A stretch of 62,637 nt of DNA from a bacterium HR17 (GTDB lineage: Bacteria > Armatimonadota > Fervidibacteria > Fervidibacterales > Fervidibacteraceae). Both the position numbers and the translations under genes were made by a program. The stretch covers positions 1 to 62,637 of the forward strand of contig BEHT01000019.1 of assembly GCA_002898575.1 (NCBI GenBank). The letters are read 5' to 3'. This document shows, piece after piece, positions 25,148 through 33,376 of this stretch. Under the pieces are notes generated by a model, which saw only the letters and a list, made by a program, of their open reading frames with translations, was not told the origin of the DNA and ran no database searches. Numbering within the stretch: the first letter of the stretch is position 1; every line of letters starts with the position of its first letter.

Positions 25148-25396
25148 GTGACGACTTTGCTCGGTTTCACTTTACTGGCGTTGGTCGGTGTTATGGTCGG
25201 GATGTTCGTCGCCGTTTACCGCTGGATGCACAAACCATCGGTCAGCGATGAAACGCTGGAAGCGTTGTGGAGCATCGTCGTCGCCTTGCACGAAACGACT
25301 CAGCGGTTGGAAACAGCCGCTGACCGGTTGGAGCGGTTGCTGACCGAGCACGCCAACGGTAAGCGCCCGAGCGCTGTTGGGGGTGAGCGACGGTGA
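25148..25396 (+). CDS. Small membrane protein with coiled coil
   Basis: An 82-residue product starts at GTG 25148 behind AAAAGGAGG. One membrane helix is at about 4-24 (LLGFTLLALVGVMVGMFVAV). It is followed by an amphipathic helix of about 40 residues (VALHETTQRLETAADRLERL) and a short charged tail. Position and layout resemble the SwrB/YlxL type of single-pass coiled-coil proteins that follow the flagellar sigma factor in Bacillus, but sequence similarity is not evident. It overlaps flgF by 4 bases. Confidence 0.7.
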   Translation: MTTLLGFTLLALVGVMVGMFVAVYRWMHKPSVSDETLEALWSIVVALHETTQRLETAADRLERLLTEHANGKRPSAVGGERR

Positions 25397-26124
25397 GCGT
25401 CGGGTTTTACAACGCCGCCTCGGCGATGATGGTTCGGCTCAATGAACTGGACATCATCGCCCACAACTTGGCAAACGCTGAAACGCCCGGCTACAAATCA
25501 CAGCGACTCGGCTTCCGCAACTTCGGCGAGACTTTCCTGTGGGCGATCAGCGGGACGAACGATCAACCGCCCGCACGGCTGCCGTTGGGCGTCACTGTCG
25601 GCGAACAACGAGTGAACTTGCAAGCCGGTGCCTTGCGCCCGACGGGCAACCCGTTAGATGTCGCCATTAACGGCGACGGTTGGTTCATCGTTCAAACGCC
25701 GCAAGGTGTCCGTTACACCCGAAAAGGCAGTTTCGCTTTGGCACGGGACGGCACGCTCGTGACGGCAGAGGGCTTCCCCGTTTTGGGCGACAACAATCAG
25801 CCCGTCCGCGTTCCGACAAATGTTGCCGCTTCTGTGCGCATCGCTGAGACGGGTGAAATTTTTGCAGGCACGCAACGACTGGGGCGGTTGCAAATCGTCA
25901 CACTCCAAAGCGTTCAACCCGCTGGCGAAGGCTACTACGCAGGTGTCAACCCGCAACCGGCGAACGCGCGCGTTGCACAAGGGATGCTGGAAAACAGCAA
26001 TGTCCAAGTCATCACAGAACTGGTGCGGATGCTGAACGCGTTGCGCACCTACGAGATGAGCACCCGCACCTTTTCGGCGTTTGAGGCGAGCAAGCAAGCC
26101 CTGTTGGAGGCGACAAGGGCATGA
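25393..26124 (+). CDS. flgF: Flagellar rod protein FlgF
   Basis: This is a 243-residue rod protein of the FlgE/F/G family with GTG start 25393, in a GTGA overlap. Its N-terminal signature is IIAHNLANAETPGYKSQ (about 21-37). The central domain has NPLDVAINGDGWFIVQTPQG and YTRKGSFALARDGTLV, and the C-terminus has LENSNVQVITELVRMLNALR. It stands next to flgG and is the shorter, more divergent of the pair, so I call it FlgF (proximal rod). A FlgG paralogue (FlgG1) is the alternative. Confidence 0.88.
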   Translation: MSVGFYNAASAMMVRLNELDIIAHNLANAETPGYKSQRLGFRNFGETFLWAISGTNDQPPARLPLGVTVGEQRVNLQAGALRPTGNPLDVAINGDGWFIVQTPQGVRYTRKGSFALARDGTLVTAEGFPVLGDNNQPVRVPTNVAASVRIAETGEIFAGTQRLGRLQIVTLQSVQPAGEGYYAGVNPQPANARVAQGMLENSNVQVITELVRMLNALRTYEMSTRTFSAFEASKQALLEATRA

Positions 26125-26233
26125 AGCAAGCGCATAAGCATGGAAGGGGCTCAGGGGATAACCTGCTCGGGGGTAGAAGCCAACCCATGCGCCTGGGCGT
26201 CTTCACGCATTCCAAAACGGAGGTGAGTGACGG

Positions 26234-27022
26234 ATGATTCGGGCGTTGTGGACGGCAGCAGCCGGCATGAACGCCGAGCAGTTGACGGTGGATGTTATCG
26301 CCAACAACTTGGCGAACATCAACACCGCTGGCTTCAAGCGCAGTCGCGTGGACTTTCAAGACTTGCTGTATCAGACGGAGCGCGTGCCGGGCACGGCGTC
26401 AGCGCGCAACGCGCAAGTGCCCGCTGGCATCCAAGTCGGTTTGGGGTCGCGCCCTGGTGCCGTCTACAAAATCTTTGCGCAAGGCACCTTCCAGCAAACG
26501 GGCAACCCGCTGGACTTGGCGATTGAGGGCGACGGTTTCTTCCAAGTCCAACTGCCCGATGGGCGCATCGCTTACACCCGCGATGGGGCGTTCAAACTGG
26601 ACAACCAAGGGCGCATCGTCACCTCAGACGGCTTCCCCATCCTGCCTGAAATCACCGTCCCGCCCGATGCCCTCAGCGTCAGCATCGGGCAAGACGGCAC
26701 CGTTTCGGTCATGCTGCCGGGGCAAACGCAACCGCAAGAGGTCGGGCAAATTCAACTGGCGCGGTTCGTCAACCCTGCGGGGCTGCAATCCATCGGGCGC
26801 AACTTGTTCGTGGCGACTTTTGCGTCGGGCGAACCGCAAATTGGGACGCCCGGCTTGGAAGGCTTCGGCAGCGTCGCCCAGGGTTTCCTTGAGATGAGCA
26901 ATGTCAAGGTCGTGGAAGAGATGGTCGCGCTTATCACGGCGCTCCGCGCCTACGAGGTCAACTCCAAAGCCATCCAAACTGCTGACGAAATGCTGTCCAT
27001 CGCCAATCAAGTGCGGCGGTAA
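26234..27022 (+). CDS. flgG: Flagellar distal rod protein FlgG
   Basis: FlgG forms the distal rod crossing the periplasm. It has 262 residues starting with [36 protein letters not shown] (about 22-41) is the classic FlgG motif, followed by [40 protein letters not shown] and [21 protein letters not shown] precedes the ATG. The 109 bases before it hold no gene I can support. Confidence 0.96.
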   Translation: MIRALWTAAAGMNAEQLTVDVIANNLANINTAGFKRSRVDFQDLLYQTERVPGTASARNAQVPAGIQVGLGSRPGAVYKIFAQGTFQQTGNPLDLAIEGDGFFQVQLPDGRIAYTRDGAFKLDNQGRIVTSDGFPILPEITVPPDALSVSIGQDGTVSVMLPGQTQPQEVGQIQLARFVNPAGLQSIGRNLFVATFASGEPQIGTPGLEGFGSVAQGFLEMSNVKVVEEMVALITALRAYEVNSKAIQTADEMLSIANQVRR

Positions 27023-27031
27023 AGCGTAGGT

Positions 27032-27092
27032 TCGGGGGGCAACGCCCCCGTGCGCCGATTGCAGCGCGCCTGCGGCGTGCCCTCCGACTTTG
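27032..27092 (+). repeat. Solitary degenerate copy of the palindromic repeat
   Basis: Between flgG and flgA, tcggggggc at the start can pair with gccctccga at the end, with one G-T wobble. The two arms enclose two hairpins: gggggc-aac-gccccc, and a GC-rich one near 27061-27081. A gattgc stretch lies between them. The order of arms, two hairpins and a ttgaggt-like tail matches the units at 1584-1977. It is diverged, so the assignment is moderate. Confidence 0.5.
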
Positions 27093-27106
27093 AGGTGAAC
27101 GAAAAG

Positions 27107-27889
27107 ATGCGTTGGTGGCGGTTGCCGATCATCATCGCTGCCCTTGCGACCGCCGCTGTCGGCAACGAGGACCGACCGTCGGTGCGCATCACTTTGCGCG
27201 ACAAAGCGGAAATCGCCGATGCGACGGTGCGATTGGGTGACATCGCAGAAGTGACAGCGTTATGTGAAACGGGCGCAAAGCACCTCGCCACATTGCGCGC
27301 TTTGCCGATAGCGCCGGCACCGTTGCCCCGTTACCGCCGTGTCATTACGGCAGGTGAAGTCGCGACAAAACTGGCGCAAGCCGGTTGGCGCGATGGCGAT
27401 TGCCTTCTGGACGGCGCCAACCAGGTGCTTGTCGTTCGGTCAGGGCGGGCTGTGACAGCGAGCGAACTGGAAGCAGCGCTGCAGAAAGCGCTCAACACGC
27501 CCGTCAAGTTGCTGCTGCCGCTGCCGCCTGTCATCGTGCCCGACGGCGCATTGACGGTGCAAACCGAGACGCATCCATCGCCCCGCGCGGTGTTGCCCGT
27601 CACGGTGCTCGTTAACGGGCGACCTGTCGCAACGCTCAGGCTGCTGGTGCAAGTCACAGAAAAAGCGAATGGGCAAGCCGTTGCGTCCCGCCCCGCCAGT
27701 TTCGCCGTTCGTCGGCGGCAAACGGTGCGGCTCGTCGCGCGTGTCGGCAGCGTTGTCGTGGAAGCACAAGGGACAGCGTTGCAGGACGGCAAACTCGGCG
27801 ATGAAGTGCTTGTTGTCGTCGCGTGGAGCAGAACGCCGCTGAAAGGATTGGTCAGCGGTGAAAGAGAGGTGACGGTTGCGTCATGGTGA
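27107..27889 (+). CDS. flgA: Flagellar P-ring assembly chaperone FlgA
   Basis: FlgA is the periplasmic chaperone for FlgI polymerisation. The start at ATG 27107 gives 260 residues with a signal peptide (MRWWRLPIIIAALATAAVG); the earlier in-frame ATG lies in the repeat. The SAF-like C-terminal domain is recognisable in FAVRRRQTVRLVARVGSVVV, AQGTALQDGKLGDEV and the preceding beta-rich part. It sits before flgJ, flgH and flgI, so it belongs to the P/L-ring module. Confidence 0.88.
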   Translation: MRWWRLPIIIAALATAAVGNEDRPSVRITLRDKAEIADATVRLGDIAEVTALCETGAKHLATLRALPIAPAPLPRYRRVITAGEVATKLAQAGWRDGDCLLDGANQVLVVRSGRAVTASELEAALQKALNTPVKLLLPLPPVIVPDGALTVQTETHPSPRAVLPVTVLVNGRPVATLRLLVQVTEKANGQAVASRPASFAVRRRQTVRLVARVGSVVVEAQGTALQDGKLGDEVLVVVAWSRTPLKGLVSGEREVTVASW

Positions 27890-28152
27890 TAGGGGAGAAA
27901 GGGGCAATTCCTAAAGTCAGCGGTGACGCAAAGGAGCAAGTGCGTCTGCACAAGGTGTGCAAGGACTTTGAGGCGTTTCTTGTCAGTTACTTGCTGCAAC
28001 AGATGTGGCGGGCAGCGGAAAGCGTGGGCGGAGAAAAACCCTTCATGAACCACGCCTACCGCGACCTGTTCGCTTTTGAGTTTGCCCGAGCGTTGACGCC
28101 TTCACTGCGGTTGGGCGTTGCCGAAGCGCTGTATCGTGAACTCGCCAAGTAG
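27883..28152 (+). CDS. flgJ: Rod-scaffold protein FlgJ (single domain)
   Basis: An 89-residue product corresponds to the N-terminal rod-cap domain of FlgJ: HKVCKDFEAFLVSYLLQQMW, then NHAYRDLFAFEFARAL. The muramidase domain found in enteric FlgJ is absent. A lytic transglycosylase is instead fused to the FliK-like protein at 8474-10096. It overlaps the flgA end by 7 bases. Confidence 0.88.
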   Translation: MVIGEKGAIPKVSGDAKEQVRLHKVCKDFEAFLVSYLLQQMWRAAESVGGEKPFMNHAYRDLFAFEFARALTPSLRLGVAEALYRELAK

Positions 28153-28196
28153 GGGCACATGTTAATGCGCCCGACAACTCAAAGGAGGCGACGACG

Positions 28197-28820
28197 ATGC
28201 GTCGGCAACTCGGCGTAACGCTGACGCTGTTACTGAGCGGGGTCGCTTTTGCTCAAACCCAACCGTCATCTGCTGGTTCCCAGTCCTCAGCCCCCAACTC
28301 CCAACCCTACCATCCGCTGCTGTTCCTCTTCCGCGACGACAAAGCCTTCCGCGTCGGCGACATCGTGACGGTGTTGGTGACGCAAACGGCAGTCGCATCA
28401 GCGACCTCGCAGACGCAAACGCAAAAGCAAATCAACGTCCAAACGCAAGCGGGTGCGGGCGTGTTCAGTTTCATCCCGCAAGCAGGCTTGCAGCACCAAG
28501 GCAGTTTCGCATCGCAAGCGCAGGAGCGGAAAAACCTAAGCGTTATCACGACGATCGCTTGCCGCGTCGTGGAAGTCAGCCCGACAGGGTTGCTGCGCAT
28601 TGAAGGGTCGCAAGAGTTCACCATTGACAAGCGCAAGCAATCGGTCAAGTTGTCGGGTTGGGTGCGCCCGACGGACATCTCACCCAACAACACCGTTTTG
28701 TCCACACAAGTCGCCGAAGCCCGTCTGGACTTCAAGGGCGACTGGAAGACACGGCGGGGCAAAAACCTGCTGGAACGCATCGTGGAAGGCTTCAACCGCA
28801 TCCTGCGGATTTTGTTTTGA
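28197..28820 (+). CDS. flgH: Flagellar L-ring protein FlgH
   Basis: FlgH forms the L-ring in the outer membrane. It has 207 residues with an N-terminal signal (MRRQLGVTLTLLLSGVAFAQ). The family core shows RVGDIVTVLVTQTAVASATS, LSVITTIACRVVEVSPTGLL, IEGSQEFTID and VKLSGWVRPTDISPNNTVLS. Enteric FlgH is a lipoprotein. Here the signal peptide ends in an AFAQ-type signal peptidase I site and no lipobox Cys is present. AAGGAGGCG precedes the ATG. Confidence 0.94.
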   Translation: MRRQLGVTLTLLLSGVAFAQTQPSSAGSQSSAPNSQPYHPLLFLFRDDKAFRVGDIVTVLVTQTAVASATSQTQTQKQINVQTQAGAGVFSFIPQAGLQHQGSFASQAQERKNLSVITTIACRVVEVSPTGLLRIEGSQEFTIDKRKQSVKLSGWVRPTDISPNNTVLSTQVAEARLDFKGDWKTRRGKNLLERIVEGFNRILRILF

Positions 28821-28892
28821 GGCGACGGCATGGTGTCGGGCGCAATCTCGGGCGCCCGCACGGAGCGTCACTTCGCGAAGGAGGCGACACTG

Positions 28893-30101
28893 ATGCGCTG
28901 GCAAATCGGCGTGATGTTGGCGCTGGTGTTGAACGGCGTCGGGTTCGCCCAAACCCCGCCGTCTGGCGGTTCCCCATCTCCAACCCCAGTGCCCAGCACC
29001 AAACCTGCCAACCCGCAAACGCCTGCTCCTCCGTCTCCCGTCGCGCGTTCGGCGTCCCCGATGGAAGTGCGGCTGAAGGACATCGCGACGGTGCATTGGG
29101 GCTTGGAGGTGCCACTGGTCGGTTACGGCTTGGTCGTTGGGTTGGATGGGACGGGCGATTCGCGCCAAGTGGCGTTTACAGTGCAATCCATTGCCAACAT
29201 GCTGCGGCGCTTCGGCGTCAATGTTGACCCGACGCGCCTGCAGTTGCGCAATGTCGCAGCGGTCATGGTCACCGCGACACTGCCGCCCTTTGCAAAAGTC
29301 GGCGACCGTTTGGATGTGCTGGTTTCTGCTATCGGTGACGCTCGCAGTTTGCACGGTGGCGTTTTGCTACAAACCCCGTTGCAAGCGGCGGACGGCGAAG
29401 TTTACGCCGTCGCCCAAGGTCCGATCTCCATCGGCGGCTTCAACGTGCAAGCGGGAGGGGCAGCCGTGCAGAAAAACCATCCGACGGCAGGGCGCGTCGT
29501 CAACGGGGCAGCGGTGGTGCGTTCGTTTGCGCCGAGCGGCAGCGTTTACGCCAGCGAGTTGGAGGTGCGGTTGATTGCACCGGATGCGACCAATGCAGCG
29601 AAAATCGCGCAAGCGCTCAACGAGCGGTTCGGCAAAGCGATCGCGGAAGCGGTTAGCCCCGCAGCGGTGCGGGTGCGAGTGCCTGACGAGTTCGCCGGCA
29701 AAATCCCTGACTTCGTGGCACAAGTGGAGCAAACGCTTGTTCAACCGGACATGCGGGCGAAAGTCGTCATCAACGAGCGGACGGGCACGGTCGTGATGGG
29801 CGGCAATGTGCGGATCTTGCCCGTCGTCGTTGCGCACGGGGCATTGCGCGTGGAAATTCAACCGGAAGTGACCGTCGCTCAGCCGCCTCCCTTTTCGCCT
29901 GGCACCACCGTTGTCGTGCCGACGGCGCGCATTAGAGCCGAAGAGCAAAGGGCACAAGTGGCGATTTTGCAATCGGGTGCGACAGTGCAAGATTTGGTGC
30001 AAGCCTTACAAGCGCTGCGAGTGACGCCCCGCGATTTGATCGCCATCTTGCAAGCCCTTAAGCAATCGGGTGCGTTGCTGGCGGATGTGGAAGTCCAGTG
30101 A
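28893..30101 (+). CDS. flgI: Flagellar P-ring protein FlgI
   Basis: FlgI forms the P-ring in the peptidoglycan layer. The start at ATG 28893 follows AAGGAGG and gives 402 residues with a signal peptide (MRWQIGVMLALVLNGVGFAQ); earlier in-frame codons have no ribosome site. A Pro/Ser-rich spacer (about 21-55) is longer than in most FlgI proteins. The core has VRLKDIATV, NPLVGYG-type LVGYGLVVGLDGTGD, SIANMLRRFGV and LDVLVSAIGDARSLHGGVLL. It ends the flagellar run and converges on the next gene with only 17 bases between. Confidence 0.96.
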   Translation: MRWQIGVMLALVLNGVGFAQTPPSGGSPSPTPVPSTKPANPQTPAPPSPVARSASPMEVRLKDIATVHWGLEVPLVGYGLVVGLDGTGDSRQVAFTVQSIANMLRRFGVNVDPTRLQLRNVAAVMVTATLPPFAKVGDRLDVLVSAIGDARSLHGGVLLQTPLQAADGEVYAVAQGPISIGGFNVQAGGAAVQKNHPTAGRVVNGAAVVRSFAPSGSVYASELEVRLIAPDATNAAKIAQALNERFGKAIAEAVSPAAVRVRVPDEFAGKIPDFVAQVEQTLVQPDMRAKVVINERTGTVVMGGNVRILPVVVAHGALRVEIQPEVTVAQPPPFSPGTTVVVPTARIRAEEQRAQVAILQSGATVQDLVQALQALRVTPRDLIAILQALKQSGALLADVEVQ

Positions 30102-30118
30102 AGCGCGACACACCCCCT

Positions 30119-31075
30119 TTAGCGGCGGCGCCAGACGAGGTAGTCAAGGGCGACGGCGAGGATGATGACGACGCCGATGACGACCTTTTGCCAGAACGCC
30201 GAGACATCCAGCAACACCATGCCGTTGCGCAAGACACCGATGAGCGCCGCACCGACGGCGGTGCCAAGCACTGACCCTTGCCCGCCCATGAGGCTGATGC
30301 CGCCGATGACAGCGGCAGCGATAGCGTCCAACTCGTAGCCCAACGCGTCGGACGGACGCACCGATCCCAAGCGCGCTGTCGCCAACAACCCTGCTAACGC
30401 CGACAACACGCCGCAGTAGGCGTAAGCGAACAACTTGACGCGGCGCACAGGAACGCCCGAAAGGTGGGCTGCCATTTCGTTGCCGCCGACGGCGTAAAGG
30501 TAGCGCCCGATGCGCGTGAACCGCAGCAACGCCCAAGTGAGCGCGATAACGCCCGCTGCCACCCAAACGGGCACGGGCACTTTGAGCCAATCCCCTTGCC
30601 CGAAAAACTGAAACGCCGTCGGCACCCCTGAGATCTGAAAGCCGCCCGTCATCACTTCCGCCAAACCCCGTGCGATGCTCATCATGCCCAAAGTCGCCAC
30701 AAAGGGGGGTAAACGCAACACAGTTATGCTGCCCCCGTTGGCTAACCCGCACACTAATCCGACGCCCAACCCTGTCAAAGTTGCTAACTGCCACGACCAA
30801 TCGGCGTTAACGCAAAGGTGCGCCATGACGACGGACGAAAATGCCCACACCGACCCGATGCTCAGGTCGATGCCAGCCGTGATGATGACGACGCTGACGC
30901 CCGTCGCCAAGATGGCATTGAACGAGGCTTGCCGCAAAAGCGTCAGCAGGTTGTCGGGTGTCAGGAACAGGTTTTCGCCCGCTTTCCAGCGGGTCGCGAT
31001 GCTCAGCGCGACGCAAATGAGCGACAAACCCAAGAGGGAACTGAACTGTTGCGTCCACAGACGCCACCGACTCAT
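30119..31075 (-). CDS. Sugar ABC transporter permease (RbsC/RhaP-like)
   Basis: This is a 318-residue inner-membrane permease of the ribose-type ABC family. It has about eight to ten helices and the conserved motifs IITAGIDLSIGSVWAFSS, VRLPPFVATLGMM-like LRLPPFVATLGMMSIARGL, and GYELDAIAAAVIGGISLMGG. I use the ATG at 31075; a GTG at 31084 is possible. It carries no ATPase. The fused ATPase-permease at 38606-41089 is its likely partner, with two different permeases per transporter as in rhamnose systems. No substrate-binding protein is in the window. Confidence 0.9.
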   Translation of the reverse strand: MSRWRLWTQQFSSLLGLSLICVALSIATRWKAGENLFLTPDNLLTLLRQASFNAILATGVSVVIITAGIDLSIGSVWAFSSVVMAHLCVNADWSWQLATLTGLGVGLVCGLANGGSITVLRLPPFVATLGMMSIARGLAEVMTGGFQISGVPTAFQFFGQGDWLKVPVPVWVAAGVIALTWALLRFTRIGRYLYAVGGNEMAAHLSGVPVRRVKLFAYAYCGVLSALAGLLATARLGSVRPSDALGYELDAIAAAVIGGISLMGGQGSVLGTAVGAALIGVLRNGMVLLDVSAFWQKVVIGVVIILAVALDYLVWRRR

Positions 31076-31130
31076 CGCTCCCACTCACCTTCCCCGTGGC
31101 TGTGGCGTGTCGCAAAGGGAAAGAAACGGT

Positions 31131-32186
31131 TTATGGACGACGGCGCCGACGCCATTTGTCCAACAGATCGTCCAGCGAGGGCAAATGGACGCCGCGACTG
31201 GCGCACTCTTGCGCCAGCAAGACCCGAAACTCCTCGGTCAAGCGGCAGGCGAAAGTTGCCAACCGTTGCATCTCGTCGGCGTTCAGCGGGTCAACGATGT
31301 GGGCGACGGCTTTGACCAAGCCGTAAAGTTGATGCGGGTCGGTAGGCAACGGCGCGTCGGGTTCGTAAAGTGCCCGCCAAGGGTCAACCGTCGGAACACT
31401 GATTTGCAGCGACGCGAGGAAATGCACGCCGATGGAGCGTCCCAGCCAACCGACAATCAGTGGGGCGATGGCGCTGACGGGCATTTGTGTTCGTTCAGCG
31501 GCGTGCAGCAAATCGGAGACCATGTGCCAACTGCGAGGCGTCGTCAGCACTTGGTGCTGCGTCGGGTCAAGGCGTTGCGGTTCGGCGTAAAGGTGGTCGG
31601 GGTTGCTCTCCAAGTAAGCCAACACCGCTGCGTGGATGCCGGCGCGGTGCGCCCACTGCAGCCAATGCGTGATGTCGGCGCGGCAAAGGAGGTGACAAAA
31701 GCGGTTGACCAGCGGTGCGGGCAATTCGTTCGCCAAAGTAGACGCTGACGGCGGGTTACCCGCTGCGACGCGCCAACCGTCCACTCGCACATCGCCCAAC
31801 CGTCCTTCTAAGACCAACGGGAACACGGCACGCAAAGTCGGCAGTTCCGCCATGTTCAATTCGTCCAAAAAATGCACGGCGGGTTGGTCGTGGGGCGCAA
31901 AAGTTTCCGGCGGCAGCCAAACGGTGACACGGCGCTGATGGTCGGGCACGGGTACGCCCCGCAGGTCAAAAGGTTCCATCGTCGGCAAGTGGACAGGGAT
32001 GAGGCGTAACCCGCGCTCGCTTGCCCATTCGCGCACGACAGAGGTTTTGCCGATGCCTGTTACGCCCCACAAAAAGGGCACTTGCCCCGCCGCGTGCAAA
32101 AGGTCCAGCAGCCGCTTGAGAGGTTCGCCGACGGCGACGGCGTAGCGTTCCGTGTCCAGCCAATCGCGTTCTGCCATGGGCGTCAC
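31131..32186 (-). CDS. MoxR-like AAA+ ATPase
   Basis: This is a 351-residue AAA+ protein. The Walker A is GVTGIGKTS (about 42-50), and the Walker B is AVHFLDELNMAELPTLRAVF. Sensor-like residues follow in VAAGNPP, then LVNRFCHLL, which contains an arginine-finger-type Arg. MoxR-type ATPases act as chaperones with von Willebrand domain partners, but no such partner is adjacent. The start is GTG 32186, in a GTGA overlap with the upstream gene; ATG 32177 is an alternative. The overlap implies co-production with the AIR-synthase-like protein. Confidence 0.82.
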   Translation of the reverse strand: MTPMAERDWLDTERYAVAVGEPLKRLLDLLHAAGQVPFLWGVTGIGKTSVVREWASERGLRLIPVHLPTMEPFDLRGVPVPDHQRRVTVWLPPETFAPHDQPAVHFLDELNMAELPTLRAVFPLVLEGRLGDVRVDGWRVAAGNPPSASTLANELPAPLVNRFCHLLCRADITHWLQWAHRAGIHAAVLAYLESNPDHLYAEPQRLDPTQHQVLTTPRSWHMVSDLLHAAERTQMPVSAIAPLIVGWLGRSIGVHFLASLQISVPTVDPWRALYEPDAPLPTDPHQLYGLVKAVAHIVDPLNADEMQRLATFACRLTEEFRVLLAQECASRGVHLPSLDDLLDKWRRRRRP

Positions 32187-33205
32187 CCAAACAGGCGCAC
32201 GATTTCGTCTTTGGCAAACATGGGCAACGGTTCGCTCCGACCATCAGGATAACGCAGGAACACAGCGGCTTGACCGTGTCCGCTGACCGTGCCGATGCGG
32301 AAAGCGGCGATGCCTGCGTTGTGCAGGGCATCCAAAACTTTGCCTGCGTCGGTGGCGGCGACACAAAGCAGCAACGCGCCGGACGCAATTGTGCCCCACG
32401 GGTTGAGCCCCAACGCCGCGCACAGTTGACGCCCTTCGGGCAACACGGGTACCGCGTCAGCGTCAACTTCAATCGTCACTTGGGACGCCTCCGCCAGTTC
32501 CCACAGCCCCATCGCCAGACCACCTTCCGTCGGGTCGTGCATTGCGTGGACGGTTGCCGCTTGGCACGCCACGAGGGCGTCCCGCACCACGCTGATGCCG
32601 GGGTCAAACAGAAACTGCTGGGCCCGCTCAATGAGCGCGACGGGCACACCTTGTTGGCGCAATATTTCTGCGGCTTCGCGGGCGATGATGGCAGTGCCTT
32701 CAACAGGCACCCCCTTCGTCACCAACACGGCGTCGCCGACCTGCGCTTTGGCGCTGGTGACGAGGCGGTCTTTCGCCACCTCGCCCAACATCGTGCCGAC
32801 CACGATGGTGCGGGGGAGTTCAGGCGTGATTTCTGTGTGCCCGCCGATGAAGGCGATGTCCAACGACCGACAGGCGTCCGCCATCTGCGTGAAAATTGAT
32901 CGCACCCATCCCGCGTCCGTTCGTCCCTCAGGCAACAGAACCGTCGCCAGAAACCAGCGGGGCTGAGCGCCCATTGTCGCCACATCGTTGGCGTTGATAT
33001 GGACGGCATACCAGCCGATGAGGTCCGTAGCGAAGGTGATGGGATCAGTGGTAGCGACCAAGTATCGGTCGCCCATGTCCACGACAGCGGCGTCTTCACC
33101 GATACGCGGACCGATGACCGTGCGTTCATCCAGCGGCAACCCGCTCAATAAGTCCCGCAGCAACCGGTAGTCCAACTTGCCCGCCGAAAAATCGTAGCCG
33201 CTCAT
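32183..33205 (-). CDS. AIR synthase-related protein (HypE/ThiL-like fold)
   Basis: The 340-residue protein has the N- and C-terminal domains of the PurM/HypE/SelD/ThiL superfamily. The ATP-binding signature is visible in RIGEDAAVVDMGDRYLVATT, INANDVATMGAQPRWFLAT and FIGGHTEITPELP. A late AMHDPTEGGLAMGLWELAEA follows, as in HypE. The start is ATG 33205; the in-frame extension to 33349 has no ribosome site. The superfamily phosphorylates or dehydrates small substrates, but the substrate here cannot be read. No hydrogenase or selenium genes are nearby. It is coupled to the MoxR-like gene. Confidence 0.8.
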   Translation of the reverse strand: MSGYDFSAGKLDYRLLRDLLSGLPLDERTVIGPRIGEDAAVVDMGDRYLVATTDPITFATDLIGWYAVHINANDVATMGAQPRWFLATVLLPEGRTDAGWVRSIFTQMADACRSLDIAFIGGHTEITPELPRTIVVGTMLGEVAKDRLVTSAKAQVGDAVLVTKGVPVEGTAIIAREAAEILRQQGVPVALIERAQQFLFDPGISVVRDALVACQAATVHAMHDPTEGGLAMGLWELAEASQVTIEVDADAVPVLPEGRQLCAALGLNPWGTIASGALLLCVAATDAGKVLDALHNAGIAAFRIGTVSGHGQAAVFLRYPDGRSEPLPMFAKDEIVRLFG

Positions 33206-33376
33206 GGGCTGTGCGTTCACCGCCTTTGTCTCGTTGGGTGTGCTGGCAATAGCAACGCGGCGGTGCAGCGTGGCGCACCCTTTAACGATAGCGCCGTCTT
33301 CTTCGCCCTTGCAGTCGGCAGGGGCGTTGCCATCCTTATTGGCAGGCAAGTTAGGGACTTGGAGGTGACATCAGCG

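Noticed and set aside
26125-26233. c-di-GMP riboswitch before flgG
   Set aside because: Some GC hairpin potential exists, but the conserved GEMM core is not present.
32183-33205. SelD (selenophosphate synthase) assignment
   Set aside because: The superfamily fits, but no selenium-pathway gene is nearby and the N-terminal Cys/Sec glycine loop is not seen.
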